Below are positions 1-6,208 of a DNA stretch of 6,879 nt, one piece after another. This DNA is from Desulfobacula sp. Lineage in GTDB: Bacteria > Desulfobacterota > Desulfobacteria > Desulfobacterales > Desulfobacteraceae. Position 1 is the stretch's first letter; each line of letters starts with the position of its first letter. The notes below the pieces were generated by a model that had not been told where the DNA came from, ran no database searches, and worked only from the letters and a program-made list of their open reading frames with translations. The position numbers were made by a program, and so were the translations under genes. The DNA lies in assembly GCA_023139225.1 (NCBI GenBank), contig JAGLNZ010000065.1, forward strand, positions 1 through 6,879, written 5' to 3'.

Positions 1-361
1 ATGCATTCTGCAGGGCGAAAAGAAGAGAATTAAGCTCACAGGGTTTTTGAAGATAAGAATATGCACCGCTTTTTGTGCATTCAACAGCAGAATCAACCGC
101 ACCATGGCCGGTAAGTATAACAACTTCCATCCATTTATGTTCCTGTTTAAGCAATTTTAAAGTCTCTTCACCTGATATTCCCGGCATTTTCAGGTCCACA
201 AGGGCAATATCAATGGGATTATTTTTTGCAGCCTCAATGGCCTTCTCGCCCCTGTTCACCGCAATTACATTAAAATCCCTTAATTCCAGGCTTTTGCTGA
301 TTGATTCCAAAAATTGTTCTTCATCATCCACGATTAGAAGATTTATTTTTTCTTTTTCCAT
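1..361 (-). CDS. Response-regulator receiver domain protein, partial (C-terminus outside window)
   Basis: The first 120 residues of a protein that continues past the left edge of the window. What is visible is one CheY-like receiver domain with every key residue: the acidic pair in LLIVDDEEQF (about residues 11-12), the phospho-acceptor Asp in ALVDLKMPG (about residue 56), the Thr in ILTGHG and the Lys in LQKPCEL. A receiver is phosphorylated on the Asp by a histidine kinase. The ATG at 361 is preceded by GGAG with 7 bases of spacing, which fixes the start. It lies 19 bases downstream of the receiver-transporter gene and is surely co-transcribed with it. The QKPC motif after the Lys resembles EKPC in that upstream gene, so the two receivers look like paralogues. 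Whether it is a lone receiver or has an output domain (kinase, AAA+/HTH, another transporter) cannot be told from this window. Confidence 0.93.
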   Translation of the reverse strand, partial: MEKEKINLLIVDDEEQFLESISKSLELRDFNVIAVNRGEKAIEAAKNNPIDIALVDLKMPGISGEETLKLLKQEHKWMEVVILTGHGAVDSAVECTKSGAYSYLQKPCELNSLLFALQNA

Positions 362-380
362 TTTATAACTCCTTTTTTGG

Positions 381-2447
381 TTAGCCTAGTCCCAACCATT
401 TCCAATAGCCGAAAAATACCCAAATCCACAACACTGCCATGCTAAGAAGAAAAACAGCGAAACCATGAACGAAAAAATCCCTCATTGTAACCAGCTGCTC
501 TCCGGTTTCAGGATCCTTTGCCAGACTGTAAACGATAGCATTGTTGGGTGTGCCGATGATCAGCATGTGAGCAAAAGAAGAAGCAAATGCTGTTGCAAGC
601 CCGACCATGATCGGCGATGTCCCGGAAAGAGTGGCCATTGGTACGGTTATGGGTCCCACCGCGGCAACGGTTGCTCCGTCGCTCATAAAATTGGTCAGAA
701 TACCGGTTATAAAACTTGTGGACATGCAAAGCCCGGTTCCGCTTCTCAAAAATTCAGGGAGTATGGCAATAAAACTGTTTGCAAGCCAAAGCGCCGCGCC
801 TGTGGAGGCAAGACCCACTCCCATGGCACTTGCCGCAGCATAAAGCGCCACGACATCCCAGCTGATACCGTTGATATCTTTCCACCGCAGAATGCCTAAA
901 ATATTTAAAAGAACCAAACATAAAATAACCGGTCCGCCCATCCCGACCTTGTCCGAAAAAGTGACCCACAGCACGATAACAAGTATCAAAACGGCTGCAG
1001 CTTTATATTCATCCATTGTCATCTTGCCGATTTTTTCCCCTTCGCGTTTTACCCGGGCTGCAACATTGACATTTTTAACTGTAATTTTCTTTCTAAAAAC
1101 AACAAGAAAATATGTCGCAATGGTCAGCGCCATAACAGGTACAAAGGGAAGCCCCATTTTTACCCACTGGCCAAAGGAAATGCTGACACCGTAATCTGAA
1201 AAAATTCCAAGCATTACTGCGTTACGCCCTCCTGCGGCAGGTGATCCCGGCCCCCCTATATTTGCACAGAATGTCAGCATTAAAAGCAGCATTACGACAA
1301 GCCCCTTATCCTTTTTTATACCGGCTGCCCTAATTGTTCCCATATATACCAGCATTAAAATCGGAGCAATAAAAGCCACGAGAGCGTGCTCGGAAAGAAA
1401 AGAGGCTGTCACGGCCAGAAGAGGGGCAAAAATAAGTGCAAACTTGCGAAGGGATGTGCTGGTTCCCAGCAAAAGGATTCCGATCCGCCGATCCAGACCT
1501 GTTTTACTGATGGCTGCGGCAAATGCAAGAACACCGAAGATAAAAATAACCGAATCCTTAGCATATGCTTTTGCCACCATGCTGGGGGGAAAAACTCCGA
1601 AAAAATACATTAACACGCCCACAAGAAGAGCGGTAATACCTATGGGAATGGCTCCTGTTGCCCAGAAAAGAGCGGCGACTATAAGTACACCAATCATTAC
1701 CTTTGCCTTAAAGGCTACCTTATCCGCACTGGGTGCTGTTTTGATGACGCTACCGTCTGCGGCTTTTGTTTGAGTATATAATTTTGCTTTTTCCCCATAG
1801 TACTCAGCGATTGTCTGGCCTTTTTCCATTTTTTGATATTCTGCATATCCCGCAATACTTTCACTGAGATTGTCGACCTTCTTTGCAGACAAAAAGGTTG
1901 TAAGCTGCTGTGGTGCCGGTATAAATAACATGGTCAAAAAGAGAATCGCCCCGAGAAGGATCACTCCCGGCCGGGCATTCTGTACACCGATCAGCCAGTT
2001 TTTAAGACTTGTTCTTTGTATATCGGGAATTTCATTTCTGGCCATTGCATAAACTCGTTCCTCACTTGCCGAATTGATCTGAGCAATTAAGTCATCTATG
2101 GCACAAGGCTTTTCCACGTAGGAAAATACATCGAATTTTCCGGTAACCCTTGCAGATTCAATACTTCCATGACCCGTATGCATGATCACCTGGACTTCAG
2201 GACGCAGTTTTTTTATTTCCTTTAAGGTCTGGATTCCGTCCATCCCGGGCATCTTCTGATCAAGGACGACCACTTGCGGGTTATCGTGACGGACTATTTT
2301 TATGGCATCTTCACCGTTGCTTGCATCAAGAACATCGAATCCTCTATGGCCCAGCTGTTTTGCCAGGTTCTCCCGAAACCGGTCTTCATCATCAATCAAC
2401 AATACCCTTATTTTATTATTTCCATTACCTGTTTTTTGCTCTTCCAT
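381..2447 (-). CDS. Receiver domain fused to SLC13/DASS-type anion permease
   Basis: A 688-residue fusion. Residues 13-125 are a CheY-like receiver: acidic pocket D19-D20-E21, phospho-acceptor D63 in VVVLDQKMPG, T91 in MHTGHG and K113 in VEKP. A linker (126-158) leads into a polytopic permease (160-688) with about a dozen hydrophobic segments. Family marks are the TM2 region WATGAIPIGITALL (262-274), the DSVIFIFGVLAFAAAI segment near 298-313, the glycine-rich turn ANIGGPGSPAAGGRNAV (395-411), and the repeat-2 elements TNFMSDGATVAAVGPI (585-600) and IIGTPNNAIV (630-639). DASS proteins usually import dicarboxylates, sulfate or related anions with Na+, but the substrate here is unknown. Both SNT signatures expected in the family are changed (SEH near 352, SDG near 589), and a loop of about 70 residues separates the first two helices. 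GGAAGG precedes the ATG. The gene lies 38 bases after a histidine kinase, which suggests that phosphorylation of the receiver controls transport; this is inference. A fusion by sequencing error is unlikely, since the reading frame is continuous and has one clear start. Confidence 0.93.
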   Translation of the reverse strand: MEEQKTGNGNNKIRVLLIDDEDRFRENLAKQLGHRGFDVLDASNGEDAIKIVRHDNPQVVVLDQKMPGMDGIQTLKEIKKLRPEVQVIMHTGHGSIESARVTGKFDVFSYVEKPCAIDDLIAQINSASEERVYAMARNEIPDIQRTSLKNWLIGVQNARPGVILLGAILFLTMLFIPAPQQLTTFLSAKKVDNLSESIAGYAEYQKMEKGQTIAEYYGEKAKLYTQTKAADGSVIKTAPSADKVAFKAKVMIGVLIVAALFWATGAIPIGITALLVGVLMYFFGVFPPSMVAKAYAKDSVIFIFGVLAFAAAISKTGLDRRIGILLLGTSTSLRKFALIFAPLLAVTASFLSEHALVAFIAPILMLVYMGTIRAAGIKKDKGLVVMLLLMLTFCANIGGPGSPAAGGRNAVMLGIFSDYGVSISFGQWVKMGLPFVPVMALTIATYFLVVFRKKITVKNVNVAARVKREGEKIGKMTMDEYKAAAVLILVIVLWVTFSDKVGMGGPVILCLVLLNILGILRWKDINGISWDVVALYAAASAMGVGLASTGAALWLANSFIAILPEFLRSGTGLCMSTSFITGILTNFMSDGATVAAVGPITVPMATLSGTSPIMVGLATAFASSFAHMLIIGTPNNAIVYSLAKDPETGEQLVTMRDFFVHGFAVFLLSMAVLWIWVFFGYWKWLGLG

Positions 2448-2485
2448 AGTCCTTCCTTTTGGTTAAAATAAATTTTATTATTCCA

Positions 2486-4531
2486 TCACGGCCTGCGAAC
2501 AGGCAGTGATATTGTAAATAAACTTCCGGCGCCCTCTAAGGACTGGACATCAATTGCTCCACCAAGTGACTCCACAATGTTAAGTGAAACACTAAGGCCC
2601 AGTCCGGTCCCCTTTCCTACTTCTTTTGTAGTAAAAAACGGGTTGAATATCTCACCTAATTGTCCGGCAGACATTCCTTTGCCCGTATCTTTAATTGTAA
2701 TTTGTATGTCCCGGTCATTTCTAGTGGTGGCAATGGTGATTTTACCGGGCCCTGCAATTGCATCACCTGCATTATTAATAAGATTAAAAAAGACCTGGCG
2801 AATCTGGTCGTGGTCAAGCATGATTTCCGGCAAACCCGGATCATAATCACGTAAAATTTCAATGTCTTCTACCTTAAACTCGCGTTCTATGAGCCCGCCC
2901 ATTACTTCATCCAAAACCTGATTTACATTACAGGGCACAAGCTTTGGCTCATTTTTACGTCCAAATGCCAAGAGCTGCTTGGTGATGGTTCTTGCCCTGA
3001 AAGCCGCCGAATCAATGGTATCAATTTCTTTAATGATTTCTTCAGGACTTGGATTAATGTTAAATTCAGGACTGAGCATATCCCGAACAACCCCGCTGGT
3101 TGCAACGATAATGGCCAGAGGATTGTTTATTTCATGGGCCACTCCGGTTGCAAGCTCTCCCACGGAAGCTAGCTTTGATGCATGAAAAAGTTGATGTTTC
3201 AATTCGTCCTTTTTTTCAACCATGATCTGGGCATGGCTTATCAATCTGCCATTTGCAAACCAGATTCCGGCTGCAATGCCGAAAAAAACAATAGCAAGAA
3301 TAATACTCATAAGCCGTCTGTCATGATACATCCCTGCATAGGCCGCATTTAAAGGCTGCCTGACAACCAGCACCCAGGGGGTTTCTTTCAGCCATGCATA
3401 GCCGATGAGTACGGAATCACCATTATTTTTAATTTCCTTTACCCCGGATTCAATAGCTATCGAAGGAATATACTCGCTTTTGCCAAGCAATTGTCCCCTG
3501 TCAGGATCAACAATCTGATATCGCCCCTCTTTATTAATCAAAGCCGATTCCACCTCTTTTCCGCGACTTATGGATCGTAAAAACATATAAAATTTGTCAG
3601 GGTCCAGGGTGGACCGCATAATATAAGGATTCCCGTCAATTATCTGTCTGACTGCAATGGTAAAGTGTGGTTTTTTCCTGAAACCAAGGTAAATATCACT
3701 GATATAGTAGTGCCGTTCCTGTTCGAGCAGGGTTTTAAACCAGTTTTCATTGCTGTAATCTTTACCCTTAAGATATGGAAAAGGGCCTGCATATCCTGTC
3801 TGAATCCCTTTTGTGTTGAGGAACCCGACATCAATAAATGCATCATTGACCTGTCTTAAATCCTGAAGATAATTCTGCATTTTATTTTCAGCCGGATTAA
3901 GGCTGAAATCAAGGCTGTGGAAAAGGCTGAAGATATTGACAACCCGTTCCTGTAGAAAAAGATCTATGGTATTTTTCTGACTGTTTGAAAGGGCTTCCAG
4001 GTTGAGGCGCCCGGTATTTTTCAAAGTACTGGAGAACTCAAATTGGAAATAGGCAAAAAATGCTGCGTAGGGCAGCATAAAAGCGGCCATGAGCCCAACA
4101 CCAAGTCGAATTTTAAGCTTTTTAAAATATATCTTTCTCTTATCGGTTTGTAAGCTGATGGTTTGCCTTTTTTCAAAGGCCTGTTGAATCTTTTGGGAAA
4201 TATCCTCAATATCAGCCGGTTTTACCAGATAATTGGCCGCACCTAATTTTACACCTTCAACCGCTGATTCCACAGTGCCATGGCCGGTAAGCATAATGAC
4301 TTCAATTAAAGGAAAATCACGTTTGATTTTCTTTAAGGTTGCAATTCCGTCCATGCCCGGCATTTTGACATCCAGGATAACAACCTGAATATTAAGGCTT
4401 TTTAATTTTTCAAGGGCTTGCATACCACTTGAGGCGGTTTCAACTTTATAGCCCTTTCTTTCTAACAATTTTTTAGTGGTTAAAAGAAATCTTTCTTCAT
4501 CATCCACCAGCATTATGTTGATATTTGGCAT
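2486..4531 (-). CDS. Membrane hybrid histidine kinase: N-terminal receiver, Cache sensor, HisKA-HATPase
   Basis: A 681-residue protein. Residues 4-120 are a receiver (D10-D11, phospho-acceptor D54 in VILDVKMPG, T82 in LTGHG, K104 in LVKP). TM1 spans about 142-163. An extracytoplasmic region of about 164-400 looks like a double-Cache sensor, with W264, YISD at 276-279, and a second half bearing INKEGRYQIVDPD at 332-344. TM2 spans about 405-426. A short coiled linker with no clear HAMP or PAS leads to HisKA (H466 in GVAHEINNPL) and then HATPase_c: N-box FFNLINNAGDAI (581-592), G1 DTGKGM (615-620) and G2 GTGLGL (640-645). All catalytic residues are present, so it should autophosphorylate on H466. 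The receiver is at the N-terminus, not at the C-terminus as in most hybrid kinases. It is the first gene of the operon, and its partners are likely the receivers of the two following genes. AGGA lies 7 bases before the ATG. The ligand is unknown; the R-x-W-Y pattern of amino-acid-binding Cache domains is not seen (the region reads NENWF). Confidence 0.95.
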   Translation of the reverse strand: MPNINIMLVDDEERFLLTTKKLLERKGYKVETASSGMQALEKLKSLNIQVVILDVKMPGMDGIATLKKIKRDFPLIEVIMLTGHGTVESAVEGVKLGAANYLVKPADIEDISQKIQQAFEKRQTISLQTDKRKIYFKKLKIRLGVGLMAAFMLPYAAFFAYFQFEFSSTLKNTGRLNLEALSNSQKNTIDLFLQERVVNIFSLFHSLDFSLNPAENKMQNYLQDLRQVNDAFIDVGFLNTKGIQTGYAGPFPYLKGKDYSNENWFKTLLEQERHYYISDIYLGFRKKPHFTIAVRQIIDGNPYIMRSTLDPDKFYMFLRSISRGKEVESALINKEGRYQIVDPDRGQLLGKSEYIPSIAIESGVKEIKNNGDSVLIGYAWLKETPWVLVVRQPLNAAYAGMYHDRRLMSIILAIVFFGIAAGIWFANGRLISHAQIMVEKKDELKHQLFHASKLASVGELATGVAHEINNPLAIIVATSGVVRDMLSPEFNINPSPEEIIKEIDTIDSAAFRARTITKQLLAFGRKNEPKLVPCNVNQVLDEVMGGLIEREFKVEDIEILRDYDPGLPEIMLDHDQIRQVFFNLINNAGDAIAGPGKITIATTRNDRDIQITIKDTGKGMSAGQLGEIFNPFFTTKEVGKGTGLGLSVSLNIVESLGGAIDVQSLEGAGSLFTISLPVRRP

Positions 4532-4548
4532 TTTCCTTTCCTGTAATT

Positions 4549-4569
4549 AAAAAAATTGGACTTGGTCCA
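4549..4569 (-). other. Small hairpin plus T-run in the operon leader
   Basis: On the minus strand TGGAC-CAA-GTCCA forms a perfect 5-bp stem with a 3-base loop, followed after one base by seven T residues and then the kinase Shine-Dalgarno region. It resembles a very weak intrinsic terminator. It lies only about 10 bases after the start predicted from the sigma-54 element, so it may instead be a 5' stability hairpin, a protein site or chance. Confidence 0.3.
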
Positions 4570-4587
4570 TTCTATTCGTTACAAAAG

Positions 4588-4603
4588 AGCAATCTTTATG
4601 CCA
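4588..4603 (-). promoter_or_regulatory. Candidate sigma-54 (-24/-12) promoter of the kinase-transporter operon
   Basis: The minus strand reads TGGCATAAAGATTGCT, against the consensus TGGCACGRNNNTTGCW. The GG and GC dinucleotides are exactly 10 bases apart, and TGGCA and TTGCT match fully. The predicted start is near 4577, giving a leader of about 45 bases to the kinase ATG at 4531. Sigma-54 promoters need an enhancer-binding activator; none is encoded in the visible part of the window, but the paired direct repeats upstream are plausible sites for one. A weaker sigma-70-like pair overlaps it (TTGACG at 4622-4617 and CATAAA at 4600-4595, 16-base spacer), so it is not proven which is used. Confidence 0.6.
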
Positions 4604-4696
4604 AATAAAAGCTTACCGTCAAAAAGTATTAATAGTCTGAAATATAACAGTATTTTGACTAAATGATTAAAACAGACGGATTGAAAATATGGTATG

Positions 4697-4715
4697 ATGT
4701 CAGGATTGTTTACAA
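4697..4715. repeat. Direct repeat copy A, candidate activator site
   Basis: This 19-bp unit begins ATGTCAGGATTG and ends TTTACAA. It matches copy B at 4730-4748 in 17 of 19 positions. It overlaps a small perfect palindrome, ATTGT-TT-ACAAT (4705-4716). It lies about 95-110 bp upstream of the sigma-54 element, a usual distance for an enhancer site. Confidence 0.5.
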
Positions 4716-4729
4716 TAGTTGATGTGACT

Positions 4730-4748
4730 ATGTCAGCATTTTTTACAA
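4730..4748. repeat. Direct repeat copy B, candidate activator site
   Basis: This second 19-bp unit begins ATGTCAGCATTT and ends TTTACAA, offset 33 bp from copy A, close to three helical turns, so both copies would face the same side of the DNA. It overlaps the perfect palindrome TTTACA-AGC-TGTAAA at 4742-4756. Together the two copies look like tandem dimer sites for a regulator of the downstream minus-strand operon. Confidence 0.5.
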
Positions 4749-4791
4749 GCTGTAAACCGTATATGAATCGGTCATTCTATAGCTCTGTCTT

Positions 4792-6048
4792 TTAAAAAAT
4801 TAAAGTTAAAGGAATACCTATGATATTCTGGTCAAGATAGATTACATTGTCACCTCGGTACAGAACAATACCAAAGGGAACTCTCCTATTTGTCTGAGAT
4901 TCCATAAAGCTTTTCATGCCGCGAAGAGACTGCTTTTTGACCTGCACTCCGCCCTTGACCTCAATGGGGATCAATTTATCCTGATATTCAATAACAAAAT
5001 CAACCTCAGCACCGTTATTCGTACGCCAATAATATAATGAGGCCCCTTGAACACTATTGATTATTTCTTTATATATCTCAGAAAAAACATGGGTTTCAAG
5101 AATTGCACCCCATTGTATGCAGTTCATCATATTATCGATGGAAGTATTTTTTAAAAAATAATTCATCAGGCCAGTATCAAAACAAAATAATTTTGGTGAT
5201 TTTGTAATCTGCTTTTTCTGATTAACATGGTAAGAAGGAAGAAAAGCACTCTGAAACGATGTGCGCAATATGGAAATATACCTTTTGATGGTCTGAACCG
5301 ACACTCCTGTGCTACCGGCAATAGTAGACATGTTCATGATATTCCCGGAATGAAACGCAATAAGCCGATATACGTGTTGAAATATATCAATATCGCCTAC
5401 CTGGGCAAGATCTCGCAGATCTCTTTCAATATAAGTTGTGACATAATTTTTAAACCATAGAAATCCTGCCTGTTTAGTTTTCAAGTTATAAATTTTAGGA
5501 TACCCGCCATACAAAATGAAGCTGAGCAGTTCCTTATCCGTCACTTGATCAAAGGAGCGACTGACTATTTTGAACAAGATATCAATCGTATCTGTTGAAA
5601 GAATGGTATGAATAAATTTGTTTGATGTAAGCTCCAGCGCTTCTGATAAAGAAAATGGCAAAAGCTCAAGTATTCCTACCCGTCCGGCAAGAGACTCGGT
5701 AATAGATTTCAGAAGCAAAAAATTCGCAGAACCGGACAGCAGTATCTGGTTGTCAAATCCACTGTCCACCAGCAACTTTAACGAGTGAAACAGTTCCGGG
5801 GCTTTCTGGGCTTCATCAATGGCTATGTTACTATCAATGGTTTTAATAAACAGCCCCGGATCATCTTTGATTCTAAGAAGCAGCTCTCTGTCATCCAAAG
5901 AATAATAACGCCAGTTTTCATCCATACCAATATGATGATTGATTAGTGTGGATTTTCCCGACTGTCTGGGACCGGTTATGGAAACAATTGGAAAAACATT
6001 AAAATTTTTCTGAATGTAAGGAGTTATTGTTCGATTCTTAAAATGCAT
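4792..6048 (-). CDS. AAA_14 / DUF4143 family ATPase
   Basis: A 418-residue protein, the usual length for this family. The N-terminal AAA_14 ATPase has Walker A GPRQSGKS (26-33, K32), Walker B NIAIDEAQ (74-81, D78/E79), and the sensor segment ILLSGSANF (102-110) followed by SLAGR. The middle (about 236-262) has a helix-turn-helix-like stretch, STIAGSTGVSVQTIKRYISIL. The C-terminal DUF4143 region has GAEVDFVIE (346-354) and IPIEVKGG (360-367), a D...ExK pattern like PD-(D/E)XK nuclease folds. The family is common and often horizontally spread, but its biochemical role is not established. The start at 6048 is the only usable one, because the next Met lies beyond Walker A. No clear Shine-Dalgarno precedes it, which fits the promoter geometry implying a leaderless message. 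It has no evident functional link to the neighbouring sensors. Confidence 0.93.
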   Translation of the reverse strand: MHFKNRTITPYIQKNFNVFPIVSITGPRQSGKSTLINHHIGMDENWRYYSLDDRELLLRIKDDPGLFIKTIDSNIAIDEAQKAPELFHSLKLLVDSGFDNQILLSGSANFLLLKSITESLAGRVGILELLPFSLSEALELTSNKFIHTILSTDTIDILFKIVSRSFDQVTDKELLSFILYGGYPKIYNLKTKQAGFLWFKNYVTTYIERDLRDLAQVGDIDIFQHVYRLIAFHSGNIMNMSTIAGSTGVSVQTIKRYISILRTSFQSAFLPSYHVNQKKQITKSPKLFCFDTGLMNYFLKNTSIDNMMNCIQWGAILETHVFSEIYKEIINSVQGASLYYWRTNNGAEVDFVIEYQDKLIPIEVKGGVQVKKQSLRGMKSFMESQTNRRVPFGIVLYRGDNVIYLDQNIIGIPLTLIF

Positions 6049-6054
6049 AATATA

Positions 6055-6082
6055 TTTTTACCATAGAATTTTAAAATGTCAA
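6055..6082 (-). promoter_or_regulatory. Candidate sigma-70 promoter of the ATPase gene
   Basis: On the minus strand a perfect -35 TTGACA (6082-6077) is followed after 16 bases by TAAAAA (6060-6055, 4 of 6 to TATAAT). Transcription would begin at or next to the ATG at 6048, giving a leaderless mRNA, consistent with the absent Shine-Dalgarno. The -35 lies in the loop of the surrounding inverted repeat, and the -10 overlaps its left arm. Confidence 0.45.
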
Positions 6083-6099
6083 TTAAAATTTTTATGGTA
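6059..6099. repeat. Imperfect inverted repeat around the ATPase promoter
   Basis: The left arm at 6059-6074 (TACCATAGAATTTTAA) pairs with the right arm at 6083-6099 (TTAAAATTTTTATGGTA), with one mismatch and one extra base, around the 8-base loop AATGTCAA. The arms bracket the -35 box of the ATPase gene, as a repressor operator would. Confidence 0.55.
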
Positions 6100-6106
6100 G
6101 ACCATA
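6093..6106. repeat. Perfect palindrome TATGGT-AG-ACCATA
   Basis: A 6-2-6 perfect palindrome that reuses the outer TATGGTA of the larger inverted repeat, so three copies of the TATGGT box (6060-6065, 6093-6098, 6101-6106) lie within 48 bp. This is probably an operator for a dimeric regulator of the ATPase gene, the divergent sensor gene, or both. Confidence 0.5.
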
Positions 6107-6125
6107 CTGCCTATATCGTATATTA

Positions 6126-6154
6126 TTGACACTCTTTTCCCGGTTTAGTAAGTT
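6126..6154 (+). promoter_or_regulatory. Possible promoter of the divergent sensor gene
   Basis: A perfect -35 TTGACA (6126-6131) is followed after 17 bases by TAAGTT (6149-6154), only 3 of 6 to TATAAT. It lies about 55 bases upstream of the sensor ATG at 6209. The -35 is convincing but the -10 is weak, so this may need an activator or be chance. Confidence 0.3.
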
Positions 6155-6208
6155 ATGTTCCAAATTGTTATCCCTTAAAATTTTCATTCATTTGAAAAGG
6201 GTTTAAAA

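Larger units (their letters stand above)
4532..4791. other. Intergenic control region, 260 bases, no gene
   Basis: This AT-rich gap lies between the kinase start and the end of the ATPase gene. It holds the leader hairpin, the sigma-54 element and the two direct repeats listed separately. No coding frame or RNA gene is recognisable. No convincing hairpin-plus-T-run terminator follows the ATPase stop at 4792, so read-through from that gene into the operon cannot be excluded. Confidence 0.6.

Noticed and set aside
75..899. Plus-strand open frames at 75-368 and 465-899
   Set aside because: They lie antisense to the well-supported receiver and receiver-transporter genes, lack recognisable domains and read as low-complexity mirror translations.
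2448..2485. AT-rich weak symmetry AAATAAATTTTATT between kinase and transporter genes
   Set aside because: Too short and A/T-only to support a terminator or regulatory hairpin; the gap is an ordinary operon spacer with a Shine-Dalgarno site.
4688..4694. A further TATGGTA box near the direct repeats
   Set aside because: A single 7-base match is expected by chance in a window of this size, and it lacks the inverted partner seen at 6059-6106.
4792..6048. Transposase or IS element interpretation of the ATPase gene
   Set aside because: The protein shows AAA_14 and DUF4143 motifs and no transposase catalytic motif. The nearby inverted repeat lies only on one side, with no matching terminal repeat or target duplication beyond 4792.
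6163..6174. AATTGTTATCCC resembling half of a lac operator
   Set aside because: Only a half-site in an AT-rich stretch, with no symmetric partner and no LacI-family gene nearby; most likely chance.
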